This document shows, in pieces, positions 1 to 12,090 of a DNA stretch of 64,000 nt (position 1 is its first letter; every line of letters starts with the position of its first letter). The stretch is from Hyperoplus lanceolatus (Eukaryota > Chordata > Actinopteri > Uranoscopiformes > Ammodytidae), in NCBI GenBank assembly GCA_026929865.2, contig CM049405.1:18345001-18409000 (forward strand). The letters run 5' to 3'. A program made the translations under genes and the position numbers. The notes below the pieces were generated by a model, which was not told where the DNA came from, searched no databases, and saw only the letters and a program-made list of their open reading frames with translations.

Positions 1-40
1 AATAAAGCTTGACAATGCCAAAAATAATCTTAAAAAAAAG
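1..40 (+). repeat. 3' tail of a tRNA-derived SINE (family A)
   Basis: The first bases (AATAAAGC...AATGCC AAAAATA, then A-rich) match the 3' end of the SINE copies at 548-690 and 36262-36457. The window opens inside the tail of another copy. Confidence 0.55.
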
Positions 41-257
41 GGGGACTTCTTGTGACCCCAACAAAACGGTGACACAGATGGGTACAGCATGATTGACCCC
101 CCTCCCCCCCCCACACACACACACACACAGAGCAGAACTGGTGGTTAGTCTAGGCGACTCCCAACTGTAGTTGTATTGTTGTGTGTTTGTGTTAATCATT
201 CCCTGAGATGTTCGCAACACAATGAGACGAGCTGAGAAACCCGAGCCTTTGTGATGC

Positions 258-515
258 AGTGTGTGTGTAGGTGTATGTGTGTGTGTGTGTGTGTGTGAGA
301 AGGGAGGGGGGCTTCTCTGCTGCCAAAATACAGAGTGAAAGAAAGCGAGAGTGAGAGAGAGAGAAAGAGGGAGGTAGAAAGAAAGAAAGAGAGAGAGTGA
401 GAGAGAGAGATGGAGAAAGACAGAGAGAGAGAGAAAGTGAGAGACAGAGGGAGAGGGAGAGAGAGAGGGAGAGAGAGAGGGAGAGAGAGAGAGAAAGAGA
501 GAGCGGGAGAGTTAG
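258..515. repeat. (TG)n then GA-rich low-complexity tract
   Basis: Dinucleotide TG at 258-297 is followed by an imperfect GA/GGGA purine tract at 338-515. It is not coding, despite an open frame on the minus strand made of Ser/Leu repeats. Confidence 0.9.
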
Positions 516-547
516 TGAGGGGGAGGGACCTAAATAGAGTCTCAGTC

Positions 548-690
548 CTCTTCACAGCAGACCCGGGTTAGAATCCAGCCCGGGTCGTTCTCTGCATGTT
601 ATTCCCCTCTCTGACACATTTCATCTCTGTCTCTACACACTGTCAATAAAAGCATAAAAAATGGCAAAAAAAATCAATGAATAAAAAAAA
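548..690 (+). repeat. tRNA-derived SINE, family A, 5'-truncated
   Basis: It contains a B-box-like GGGTTAGAATCC, then CGTTCTCTGCATGTTATTCC, a CATCTCTGTCTCTACA block, TCAATAAAAGCATAAAAA and an A-rich tail. It aligns by eye with the complete copy at 36262-36457 but lacks a recognisable A box. Confidence 0.75.
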
Positions 691-823
691 TATATTAAAA
701 AACATTTATGCAGTTTGGGCCGAATACCATTTATCTGTATTTGTCCCTTGAAGCAAAGTGCCAAGGGGGAGTGGGTCGAATTGTTCTCGCATGAAATGGG
801 ACACTGATAGAAGACCACTGCGT

Positions 824-825
<2 letters not shown>

Positions 826-907
<82 letters not shown>
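826..907. repeat. (CA)n microsatellite
   Basis: About 41 uninterrupted CA units. The ORFs across it translate as HT or CV repeats and are artefacts. Confidence 0.97.
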
Positions 908-909
<2 letters not shown>

Positions 910-1013
910 GTTCTGGACTCACTCGACAGAGGGAACATCTGTATGCAGCAGTGAGCACAACACGGTTACACTAAACACACTATATATATACACTATATAT
1001 ATATACATATATA

Positions 1014-2540
1014 TACAGTCAGGATTTCAAAGAAGCAAATTCCTTTTCATATATGACAGAAGCAATTCAGCAGTGTCATTTTGTTTATTGGAATAATAGA
1101 AAATATGCAATAGGCATCATAACAAAATTTGACTGGTGCATAAATTTGGGCACCCCAAAACTAAAATGACATCAGTACTTAGTTAAGCCTGCTTTTGCAA
1201 AAATAACAGCCTCTAGACGCGTCTGGTAGCCTGTGATGAGTGTTTGGATCCTGGATGTAGGTATTTTGAACATTCTTACATACTAAAGTGATCCAGTTCA
1301 GTTAAATGTGATGGCTGCAGAGCATGGAAAGCTCGCTTCAAATCATACCATAGATTGTCGATGATATTCAAGTCAGCGGCCATATCAGAACATTGTATTT
1401 TCCCTCTGCAGGAATTTGAACTGTGTTAAGGGTCATTGTCTTGTTGGAATATCCAACCCCTGCGCAACTTCAACTTTGTGACTGATGCTTGAACATTATC
1501 CTGAATAATCTTTTGAAATTAGGTTAAAATCATCCAACTATCGACTTTAACCAGGGCCCCAGTCCCTGAAGTGGCCACAGCATGACCAAATTTGACAGTA
1601 GGTAGCAGGTGTTTTTCTTGGAATGCAGTTTTCTTCTTTTGCCATGCAAAGCGCTTTTTATAATGACCAAATAACTTAATTTTTGTCTCATCACTCCAAA
1701 GCATTTTCTTCCAATATGAATCTGGCTTGTCTAAATGAGCTTTTGCATACTCCATGCAACCGTTTCTGTGGCGTGGGCGCAGAAAGGGCTTCCTTCTCAT
1801 CACCCGGCCATACAGATGTTTTGGTGCAAATTGCGCTGAATTGTTGGACGATGTATAGATACACAATCTGCAGCCAGATCTTCTTGCAGGTCTTTGGAGG
1901 TGATCTGTGGGTTGTGTGCAACCATTCTCACAATCCTCCGCATATGCCACTCCTGTTTTTTTCTTGGTCTGCCATGCCTGGGTTTAACTGCCACTGTGCC
2001 TGTGTCCTTCCATTTCCTGACAACGTTCCCTACAGTCGAAATTGACAATTGAAACCTTTGGGAAAGCTTCTTGTAGCCTTCCCCAAAACCATGACAATGA
2101 ATAATCTTTGTTTTTCAGATCTTTTGGGAACTGCTTTGATGATCCCATTCTGTCTCACTTCAGCAGAGAGTCAAAGAGAAGAGCAACTTGTATTTAGGCA
2201 CCTAAAATACCTTTTCTCATGATTAAACAGACATTGCTATGAGGTTCAACATAATCCAACCAATTTTCTGTTTAAAGTCATCAGTTTTACATGCTGTTAA
2301 GGCATTAAAATCAACAAAACCACAAGGGTTCCTATATTTTTGCACAGCCAGTTTTCACATTTTATTTTATTTCATTCAACCAAATACTGCTTTTCAAAAA
2401 ATCTTTGTTTGGAAAACATCCCAGTACTTAGCTGTTCCTGGTAAATTAAAGACATACCACTTTTATATATTTTTTGTGAAAGCAGAGTCAATTATAATGC
2501 CGGCTGAGAGGGGTTCCCAAACTTTTTCATATGACTGTAT
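1014..2540 (-). mobile_element. Decayed Tc1/mariner element
   Basis: Transposase pieces lie on the minus strand from 2048 down to about 1519. First comes a helix-turn-helix part (STVGNVVRKWKDTG, GRPRKK), then a catalytic part (RRKPFLRPRHRNGCMEYAKA, MLWSDETKIKLFG). They are split by frameshifts and stops. The right end shows GTTCCCAAACTTTTTCATATG next to TATA repeats, and the left end has TACAGTC beside another TA repeat. No intact transposase remains. Confidence 0.85.
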
Positions 2541-2545
2541 ATATA

Positions 2546-5500
2546 TATATAGTGTAACTATTTCCGCTCAGGCAGGTAGCAGCAGTTGAGTAGGAGGTCC
2601 CTAATGTGGACAAAAGTCACTTTCCTGTTTGGTCTGTGTACTTTTTATTACTTTGTAGGCCTAGAAGGAGAATACCACTCGTATTTTCGTTTTACCGTTT
2701 TCCAGCTGGAATGCAGAAACGAAAATATCATCCAAATTTTCCTTTATTGTTTACTGGTACAAAACCAAAAACGAATATGACAGAAACAAGGAAATGGGAG
2801 AACCGAGGGTTTTAATCCGTGTATCTTCCGTTCAATTCATATCCGTTTCAAAAGACGAAAAACGAAAAGTGACCTGTTTTTTTATTAATCATCCTCTCAT
2901 CTACATTATATATTATACTAAAAACACGTTTTTATCTATTTTTAATCACAATTCATGACCAGGATATCAAATATGAGAGTAATGGCCTAAATGTTGATTT
3001 TGAAAAATATATGTTTAAATTTAGTGGTCGAGGTTCCGGTTTCATGCGAAAGTTACCTCCGATAAGCAGTGCGTGAAATGGCAATCAATTCATGTTTTAC
3101 AGGCCTATTTTGAATAAAACAGTCAGTTTTTAATTGTTTTAAATGAAAAAAATTATTAAAACATGAAATCAAACTGTTGTTTTCGTTTTTCATGTTTTGA
3201 TTTCCAAACACAAAAACAAACACATTTCTTATTTTTAAAGTGTGTCACACTTAATTTACACTAAAATGACTCTTGGAAAAATAAATGGAACACCCGTCAA
3301 TATTTTTATTATACAAAAAGTTGTGTTTTATATGTGGTTTTGGCTATATATCCTTTGTCCCTGGGTCCAGTTTTGGACATTCAACCTTGATTAATTGTAA
3401 AATTCAATACTGATATAGTATTACTTTAAACATTTAATAATACAAAAAGGTGTATTTTAATTAAATGTATGATGGATCTTAAGAAATATTAGTATTTTAT
3501 GGATTATTTTATTAAAAGAACATCTGTCCCTTAGGTTCACCGTAATTTCCATCACACTGAACAAAATGTGAATTATGGGGGGTTTCTTTAGGGTTTGTGT
3601 ACTAGGTGATCACAGCATATCATGTGACAGTAGAGCCAATGGCTAGAGGAGACATTCAGCTCCATGGAGGTAATAAAACTATATTAATTCACGTGTTCGT
3701 TTCTTAAGAGGAAGAGAGGATGCAAAAATGTTGGAGGAGACGTGATAAAAAGTTACAATGGATGGTTTAATGAAAAAGTGATGTCGGCAGTTTACAGCTT
3801 ATGCAGTAGTCAGATAGACAAAACGAGCAGCAAAAAAGAGTGAAGCAAGTGTGCAGAAAAGTGCTGTCCCATCTCCAGCAGGACCATTATAAAGCAAAAC
3901 ATAACAAGGCTGATCATTGGCTGACTTGTGTCATGTGTTTCATAGTTCTTCCTCTTCTGGCTGACGTCATCTCCTGCACTATGGGAAAAAGAATGAACTA
4001 TGCCTATGTCCTTGAAGGATAAGATGTTTTGCTCAGCTGAGTAAACGGAATTACAGAAGGCCTTTGTTTAAAACCGATACCTCGTCTTGCCCCTAGCCTT
4101 ATCATATGGGAAAAACATCGTAAAGTTATCAAGGGGCTTTTTGTTGCAAAATTATCTCTCATTCCCTTCCTTTCTCACAAGTTCTGGAGTGAGAGAATAT
4201 GAGAGAAGTTTAGACACAAGTTAAGAATATATCGATTATTCTATTGATTATACACGAGTAAATGCAAATTAATGAGGGGGGTATAATATCATTAAAATTA
4301 GAAATATTTTTCCTAACAGAGGGAACAGACAACTGTAGAATTCAATGAAAAGGTCGCTTAAATCAAGAATATGTTAATTGTTTGTCATTTCCAAACAACT
4401 CATATTTCCTTTAAACGATCAATTATGAGAAAATAAAGATTTTATCATGTGTATTTTGAGTGTATTTAATGCTAACTCTAAAAAGGACATTTACAAGCTA
4501 GTATAAAAACAGATAATTTAAGAAATGTGACAAAATGTCATTTCCACAACAGTCATTTCCATCACCTTTTTCATGTTTTGAAGGGACTGTGATGGAAATG
4601 ACTGTAATGGAAATGACAATGGTGTTGTTATAAATGCTTTTCATTTGGCTTATATCACTGAAACATATGCATATGAACTAAAACAGTTAAGTTATTAGCT
4701 CATTCATATACACATTATTCAACATTACTGTTTGTCACATGTCATTTCTGTCACAGTCTGTCATTTCCATCACAGCTCATATTTTGAAGGAAAAATCCCA
4801 AATAATAAACACAATGACAATATGTTTTTTTTTAATTCTTTGAAATTGTTCAGCTATTGATACAATTAAACTGATTTAGAAAAATCATGATTGTGCCATC
4901 TAAGAAATTGATTGAAAGACTTAAGTGGAATAGCTTTATACAGATTTTCATCTTTACAATGGAAAAATATTATCTTTAAAACCCAGAAAATAAATTCATT
5001 TAAAACATTTGGTCACATCTGGTTGTACAACTACATTGCTAGATATTTTAATAGTTTTGTTTAAAAAGGACATTTTTGCAGTGTGATGGAAATGACGATT
5101 TCCTCTGGTTGTTAGAAGAAGATGGCTAAAATCATATAATATTTAAATAAATTCATCACAGCCACTATCAGGAAATGTTTCTACACAAGATGGAGAACTA
5201 CAACATATCACTACATTTCTAAAAATAATATGTTAGATTTCTAAAACTTTCAACACCAAATTTGCCTCAAGTTGAAGAATGACCCAGTTACAGAAGTAAT
5301 ACATAACATAGTTTTTTTTTAATTATCTTCATCTATTATTCTTTATAATCGGTGTATTTAAATGTGACTGATGTTAAAATAGGTATATACTGTTCCACAC
5401 CATATCACTGGCAGTTTGAAGAGGCCTTTGATACAAAGTTTATGTAGGAACATATAGTTTAGAGAAACATGAATAAAGTCTGTGCAACATAGGCCTAAGT

Positions 5501-8500
5501 GCTTCTAAAATCCTGGCTATGTTGATGTATTACATTTAAAAGAAACTTTAGACTATGGGTATAATGAGATGACAATCATGAATAATCTATTGTATGACAA
5601 AGAGACAGACCACGGTGCTTTGGGTACAGTACATCAGCATTTATTCCATGCAGTTGTTTGCTCAGATTTTATTCTCCCAGATACTCATTGCACTGTACAC
5701 TGGATAATACAGGAAACTGACAGGATTGGTTGATCGTAATGCCATTCAACAGGAAAGATAGTTGGAAATGAGAGTTACAAAGAAGTGGATGTTTTAAACA
5801 TGATGTCCACAGTTAAGAGACAATTTCACAGAAATTCAGATGTAAGTAACTGGTATTTTTGATTAAAAATTACAAGAAGGGATTTCTGCAGTAGTACAGA
5901 AATTGGCATCACGCATGCCCCAGGGCCTAACGTCTTATTTACCCTGCTGTGACAGTCCACATACTGGATTTTGGTTTTAGTAGAAGAGAATCCTTAAAGC
6001 CTATGTCAATGACAAAAAGAAAACATAGGAAGTCTTGATGTAGCATATAACCAATGTGAAGTGATGCTAACGCAATACTTCTGATGATCTACATGATAAA
6101 TGGTCCCCTGCAGGGTCACAAAGATACGTAACGTGAGAGATGCCAGTCACATGCCGATGCTTTTGTTCTACCATACAAATACTGTCCTCTTCCCAAAGCA
6201 ATTCATTGTGCTTACTTTAAATGATACTTTTTTAAGGAGAAATCATAGGTCATGACATTTTCTAAAGCTGCCTGAAATTAAAAAGAACACCTTACCAGTC
6301 ATTCATAATAAATAAATGCAACAATCATGTAGGCCAGCTACAAAAGAAAAATAATAATAATTTAAATTAAAACTTTACAACAATCATACTTCACAGGATA
6401 TACGCCAGAAAGACAACGTTATTAACAGCTTGATCTGAATACCCAGTCGTTAACATACACCAGGTTATTTCACATCTACGTAAACAGAGTGAAGAGGGTT
6501 GAAGGAGGCTCGAGCAAAGGCAGCAGACGCTTTCAGTACCAGGCCTTCCCCAAAGCTTTCAGGCAAAAGTTAATTTATCCATCAGTACAGTTCTAGATAC
6601 ACCTTGTGCTACTCTATTCCAATGACTCACACCCTCCTGCAGCGTTCAATACTGATGTTATACACACTTAAGAATTTCCTGCTCAATGTTCAACCAGTTG
6701 GCTGGTTGGTGAGCAACAGAAGCTGGAGGCTATGTCAGAACTGTGCGATACGTTAAAGAGAGGGAGGGCAAACACAGCAGGTTACGTTACATATACAGGT
6801 GTTTATATACACGACTAACTAACACTGAGAGGATGAGGTTGTTGAAAAAAACTAGAAGAGCATCTTAATTGCTCCGTGGCCTTGTCTCTGGCTTGTATTC
6901 ATAATTTAAGAAACTGAGCCGTCTGCATAACACTTGAGCTGACATCTTGACATCATTAACGTTTGAATTCAACCCTGTTTGGCCACCAAGGCGGATGACA
7001 AACACACTTAACAGGGATTAAAAAATAAAGATCTAAAAATAAAGCTCTCGCAGATGCAGTATCCCTTTTCAAAGGACAACAAGACAAAATAGTGATATAA
7101 ATGGGATTCTAGGATTTGGATTCTGGTGGGAAACATCAGATTAATTCCCCTGCATAGCAAATAAGGAATAGAGAGGGAACATTTACATCACACAGAGAAG
7201 TTAATCAGTTACTGTTGCCATCTAGTGGCTGTTGATATATTGCTCCTGCTCTCAATCTGCAACAGAAAAACCTGAGCATCAATCTGTGGAAAGGCAAGTT
7301 TCCATCAAAGATGGGACAATTTAAAAAAATATAGCATCTAGAATACACTTGTTTGAAACTTGCTGCTCTCTAGCCACCAGTCACTGTATTGTGTCTAGCC
7401 AGCTAGATCCCGAGCAAGCAACTTCTTTCTCACCTGAGTGCCAAACGTACTTACGTTATTGCCGTTTTACTCCCTACAGCGCAGAAAAACAACTAAAATA
7501 TATTTTTTGGGACATTGTGTATCAGACAGTATAAATGACCCTGCTAGAAAACGGTACGTGGGAGATGCCACACCTCGAGATTTCATGAAAATGGATACTG
7601 CACCTGGATTACAACTAACACTCTCTACATCTCTACATACAATTGTTGTCCATGACAGCAATAAAGGGTTGAACATCAAGGCTATCTGTAAGACTTTGTT
7701 TCTTTCTTTTAGTTTTTTTCTCCAAATTCTTACACGGTTCATGTTATGTGCCACTCAAAGAGGATTCCTACATACAGTTAATGGTCCGGTCCAGTTTCAC
7801 ACAGTCCTCCAACGACACACATACACCCACACCTATACCCACGCTGATAAGTCCTTCAACCACTATGGTCATGACATCTGATTGGTGATGACAATGTCGT
7901 GGCGTGTCTTGGAATAGGATGAGCTTGCTCGCAGAGGAAGAGTCTCTTTTTATCTGTGTTTTATTTTGAGTCTTCGTTCTGTTTCTCTGCTAGCTTGTCC
8001 ACTTCATGCGGTCTTCTGGCAGCTTTTGCATTTCTTTTCCAAGCTGCGCAGGCATGCTAAGACAGTTCAGCGGGGATCCTGATGACTGAACATATGTGGT
8101 TGGTGGTTCTAGAGAGGAGGGGGAGTCCGGTTGCGAAGCAGGTTGTTCATGCTGGTGTTCGCACTGTTTTTATGAGCTCCCTCTCCTGCATTTCTAGCGA
8201 CAGGGTGAAAGTGGGGGAGGCTGGGTACAGGGGCACTTCACTGTAAACTCAACATAAAGGTGAATGACACACTTAGAGCAACAATCACAGTGATGTAACG
8301 CCACACTTCAAAACATCCTCCTTCTCATCATCATCTGCATCTTCGTCCAACCTCAGTCTCTCCCCAGCTCATAGTTAGCCCAGGCTCAGTTTCAAACAGT
8401 CTGTTTCTCTGTTAAGACCAGAGAACACACACAGAGGGGTCCTGAATTTTCCCTCAAAACTCAGACTAAAATAAATTATGAATATTACACTATCTACTGT

Positions 8501-8748
8501 ACATTATCATTCAAAAGGGAATCCCTGCCATGGGTTGCCTGGATGCTGTGCTAGAGTCGAGGGAGGTTTGGTTTTTATGAAAAGGAAGGATATGGATGGA
8601 AGGGTTTCTGGGAGAGATTGCGCGGGGCTTTTGCAATGGGGAGCTTTGTTTATAATGTGGTCCTCTTATTGCTGTATTCTCTGCAGGGCAGAGTGGGACA
8701 CGACGGCTGCCCTCCAGGCAACAACAGAGCCGAGCCCTGGGGCGGGTT
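2546..8748. other. Gene-free AT-rich stretch, in part map3k13 3' UTR
   Basis: No protein-coding exon was recognised on either strand. From about 3.3 to 5.3 kb it is very AT-rich and holds many copies of a short TTTCCATCAC-type motif in both orientations. Between about 5.6 and 8.7 kb the sequence is less repetitive and is the likely 3' UTR of map3k13. The ORFs here are short, start in unrelated contexts and match nothing I know. Confidence 0.5.
7960..7965 (-). terminator. map3k13: Candidate map3k13 poly(A) signal
   Basis: AATAAA on the minus strand, about 790 bases past the map3k13 stop. Mammalian LZK has a long 3' UTR, so a later signal at 5643-5638 (also AATAAA, upstream of a GT-rich stretch) is an equally possible end. 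Confidence 0.3.
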
Positions 8749-8844
8749 TCACCACGTGGAGGGAGCTTTGTTGTTTCTAATGGTGGCATCGGAGCACTCT
8801 GCCTCTGATGTATCACAGTCTGAATCCCCAAACTGGAGCGGATT
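8749..8844 (-). CDS. map3k13: map3k13 terminal coding exon (31 residues plus stop)
   Basis: This short exon has no long open frame of its own. It begins after a clear acceptor (ttttctcccag) and reads [11 protein letters not shown]...[14 protein letters not shown] then TGA. That matches the LZK C-terminal motif (QFEESDCDSSDGECSDATVR, ending in W, in human). It joins in phase 0 to the donor GAG|gtcagt at 9522, so the protein continues SYE-NPLQF. Without it the protein would run into the intron. Confidence 0.92.
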   Translation of the reverse strand, partial: NPLQFGDSDCDTSEAECSDATIRNNKAPSTW

Positions 8845-11800
8845 CTGGGAGAAAAGATCGAGAAATATCAGCATAGAAATCAACTATAAAGGAAACAATA
8901 TGGACTTTATTGTTTGATAATGTAATTTGTTAGTTTTCTCCCGACCTGACCACAGACAAATACTGATCGTGTTTGTCTTTTTAGTTATAGAAAAAATTAT
9001 TTTCTGTATTTATGATCTTTACGGTTACTTTATTTGTATATATCTGTATTAACAAAACAAAGCAATGCTTGCATCTCTGCAAAACATAAAGTAAAGCTGA
9101 GGGTGATAGAAAAGTCATGCATTTTGTAGGTATTTGGTCTTAAGGTATGGGACAAATTCAATATTTTACCTTATGGCGGCACAATATATAAAGTCAAGGA
9201 ATCACCAAAGATAAAAAAAAATCATAATTTGAGACAATAAATGTCATGGAAATACATCCAATATTTGCGTGGACATTTCACTAAAAGCCACAAATGTGGA
9301 CCTTCATTGCGGTGCCCGATAAAATGTCAGGATTTCACCAAAGTCAGTAGGATTCATCTTCTGGTAGCAATGTATGCACGTACCAAATGTACAAACCAGT
9401 CCAATTGTTGTCAAGAAGATATTTCAGTTTGGACAGACCGATCAACACTTAAAAAATTCCTACATTGTCAAAAAAATATACAAAGCTAACATGACGGGAA
9501 CCCAGCAGCATCACCACTGACCTCGTAGCTGTGTTCGTCGGAGCACAGTTTCCCCAGTGAGATCTGGGTCTTCACCCTGCGTACGGCGCACTCCTTGTCG
9601 GAGAGCCCGTCTGACTGTGTGGAGATGTCGATTGGGATGTCCGGTGTGTGAGACAGCAGCTCGTCCAGGTGCTCCTCCTGACTGGCACTGAGCCTCTCCA
9701 GGGGCCCGCTGTGGGAGTGGTCGCTGGTGTTGCCCTCCTCTCCATCAGACACAGACAGGTTCTCTGAGCTGAAGGTGGAGTAGGACTGGAAGCTGCTCAT
9801 GCAGCGATGAGGCCTGTGTGAGGATGAAGAGGAAGAATAACAAAAAAAATTATAATTTTGATGCTGCTGTCGTCCGGTAGTTCTCCTTTAAGACTTGTTC
9901 ATACCTGCTTCACTGTATTTGAGACATGTCAATATCGTTTCCACTGAGCAGTACCGTTCGGTTTCGTATGGTATCGTTGGCACGGCAGCTACTAGGTATC
10001 ATGGCATCATAGAGGCGGGAGGCAGTGTAGCCCGCCAATAAATACAATTTTCTTCACTCTTGCCAAGGAGATTAGATGGCAGTTTATATCTCCCATGGAA
10101 ATGATAATATTAACGCTTCTTTTGGTGCCAGCTTTAGACAGTGGAAAAGCAAATAAATGAGTGCCATACCATGACAAACTGAACTGTACCTGCTCAGTGA
10201 AAATGAGGATTTGCAAACTTATTACAAACAATATTACAAACTATGATGATTACTTTGGTTATGATGTGGTCAGTCATTATCTTTTGTTTCATGATGTAAC
10301 AGTGTAACAACATATTGAAGATCACGGTGGCAAACTTAAATTTACCTTGGTCTCCTTGGAAACTCCACTTCACTGTCAACCTCCCCCTCTTCCTCTTCAG
10401 ATGACTCATCACCACCCTGTAAGAGGAGCACTTGTTGATCAACACCTTAACACAAACAAAACACATAGTACTAGACTGACTAGTGTAACATTACGAGCCT
10501 GTGCTGCTCACCTTCCTGAGAGGTCTGAGAACACGGGGCAGTGCACTGGGCAGGGTGGGAGGGCGTTGGGATGATGCCTCTTGTCCCGGCAGCTCAGCCT
10601 TCTTTGCGGCCTTTCCATTGGAGGCTGAATCTACATGAGGAGCTGCTTCAGAAGATAGGCAGCTTTCTTGGGTGTTGAGCAGGGAGTATTGGGGCAACTC
10701 CGGGTGACTGGATGTCGGAGGGGTCTCCTGACAGTGAAGGCACCCAGGGAAGGGGTGAGCCTGGCAGGAGGGACACAAAGCACCGGCCCCTGGGACAGGA
10801 TTGGAGGCTGTGGCTGAAGTCCTCTGTCGCGTGTCTGCATCCACAGCGGTGGATATGAGGTCAGGGCTGGAGCCGGAGATGCGGCGCTGCATGTGGTCGG
10901 TCTGGGGGCTGCGGAGAGGGGCGGCGGGCCCGAAGTAGCGCAGGTTGTTGGCACAGTTGGCGACGGCCTCCACGCGTCCCTTCAAGGGCAGCAAGGGCCC
11001 TTCGTTTATCAGGAGGTGGTGATGGTGATGGAGGAACTGCGGCTCCTGAAGAGACTGTGTTTCTTCTGACACCCCGGTCAGAGGCTTCAGCAGCCCGGGG
11101 AACTCGCCGTGGCTTCCTTTGCTGTTGGCGCGGCGGTGACGAGGCTTGCTGCGGTAGCGGGCTTTGCCGGGAGGCATGGAGACCTTGGGGCTGGCTGCTA
11201 GCGGTGAGGGGGAGGGGAGCGCGTCGACACTGGGGATGCCATCAGAACGAAGCAAGTCCGGCCTGTAAGAAATGCATTCAGCATTAACATGATGTTTCTC
11301 TCAATCAACTTAAACCAACACTACTAAACACTGTATGGCCAACGTCTCCTAATGAGTCCTCTGGATTTAAGTAATTTATCTCACTTAACTGAAAATGGTC
11401 ACTTATATAATGGATACATGCCTGCAAATACCATCAAAACAATCCTAAACGCTATGAAACAAGTAGCAGTTGAAACAGGGAATCTTTTCTTTTCCAATAA
11501 TCTTTTCTTTTGTCCTAAACTTCCCACCTTCTAACAGGGGGCATCCCAGGTTTATGGGAAAGGCTTCCCTTCTTCTTGATGAGCTTTTCTACAGCGTTGG
11601 ACCTGACGATTGGTCGGACCAGGTGGCGCTTGTAGGTACCAGGATATTTCTTCTCCACTGCCTGCTCTCTCCTGCAGGAACAGCACAATCAGTTATATGA
11701 CGGGGACCATCTCTTTCATATTCAGTTCTAGAGAGTTGTGATTTTTTTATGACTATTGTTTAAACAGTGTATTAACATACTTCATTAGTTCCTTCTCACG

Positions 11801-12042
11801 GACCTCCAGCTGCAGCATGATGGCGCTGAGCTCCATGTAGAGGTTGTTGGCTCTCTCTAGTTTCCTCTCATAGTGCTCCCGGATGTCCAGAGCATGCCTG
11901 AGAGAAAAGCAGACAAACGTTTATTTTCAACGTCCTCTGCTTGAATTTCACAACTAAGCAATAAATCCCAATAAAACAAATGGAGGTGCAACAGCATTTG
12001 CTACTGACGGACAAAAGGAATATATGCCAGAAACAGGCAACA

Positions 12043-12090
<48 letters not shown>

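Noticed and set aside
196..555. Minus-strand 119-codon frame rich in Ser/Leu and His/Thr
   Set aside because: It is the translation of GA and TG simple repeats.
7349..7881. Plus- and minus-strand frames of 61-147 codons
   Set aside because: They lie in the likely map3k13 3' UTR and resemble no protein I know.
10631..10954. 107-codon minus-strand frame overlapping map3k13 exon 10
   Set aside because: It is an alternative frame of the real exon; the in-phase frame matches LZK on both sides.
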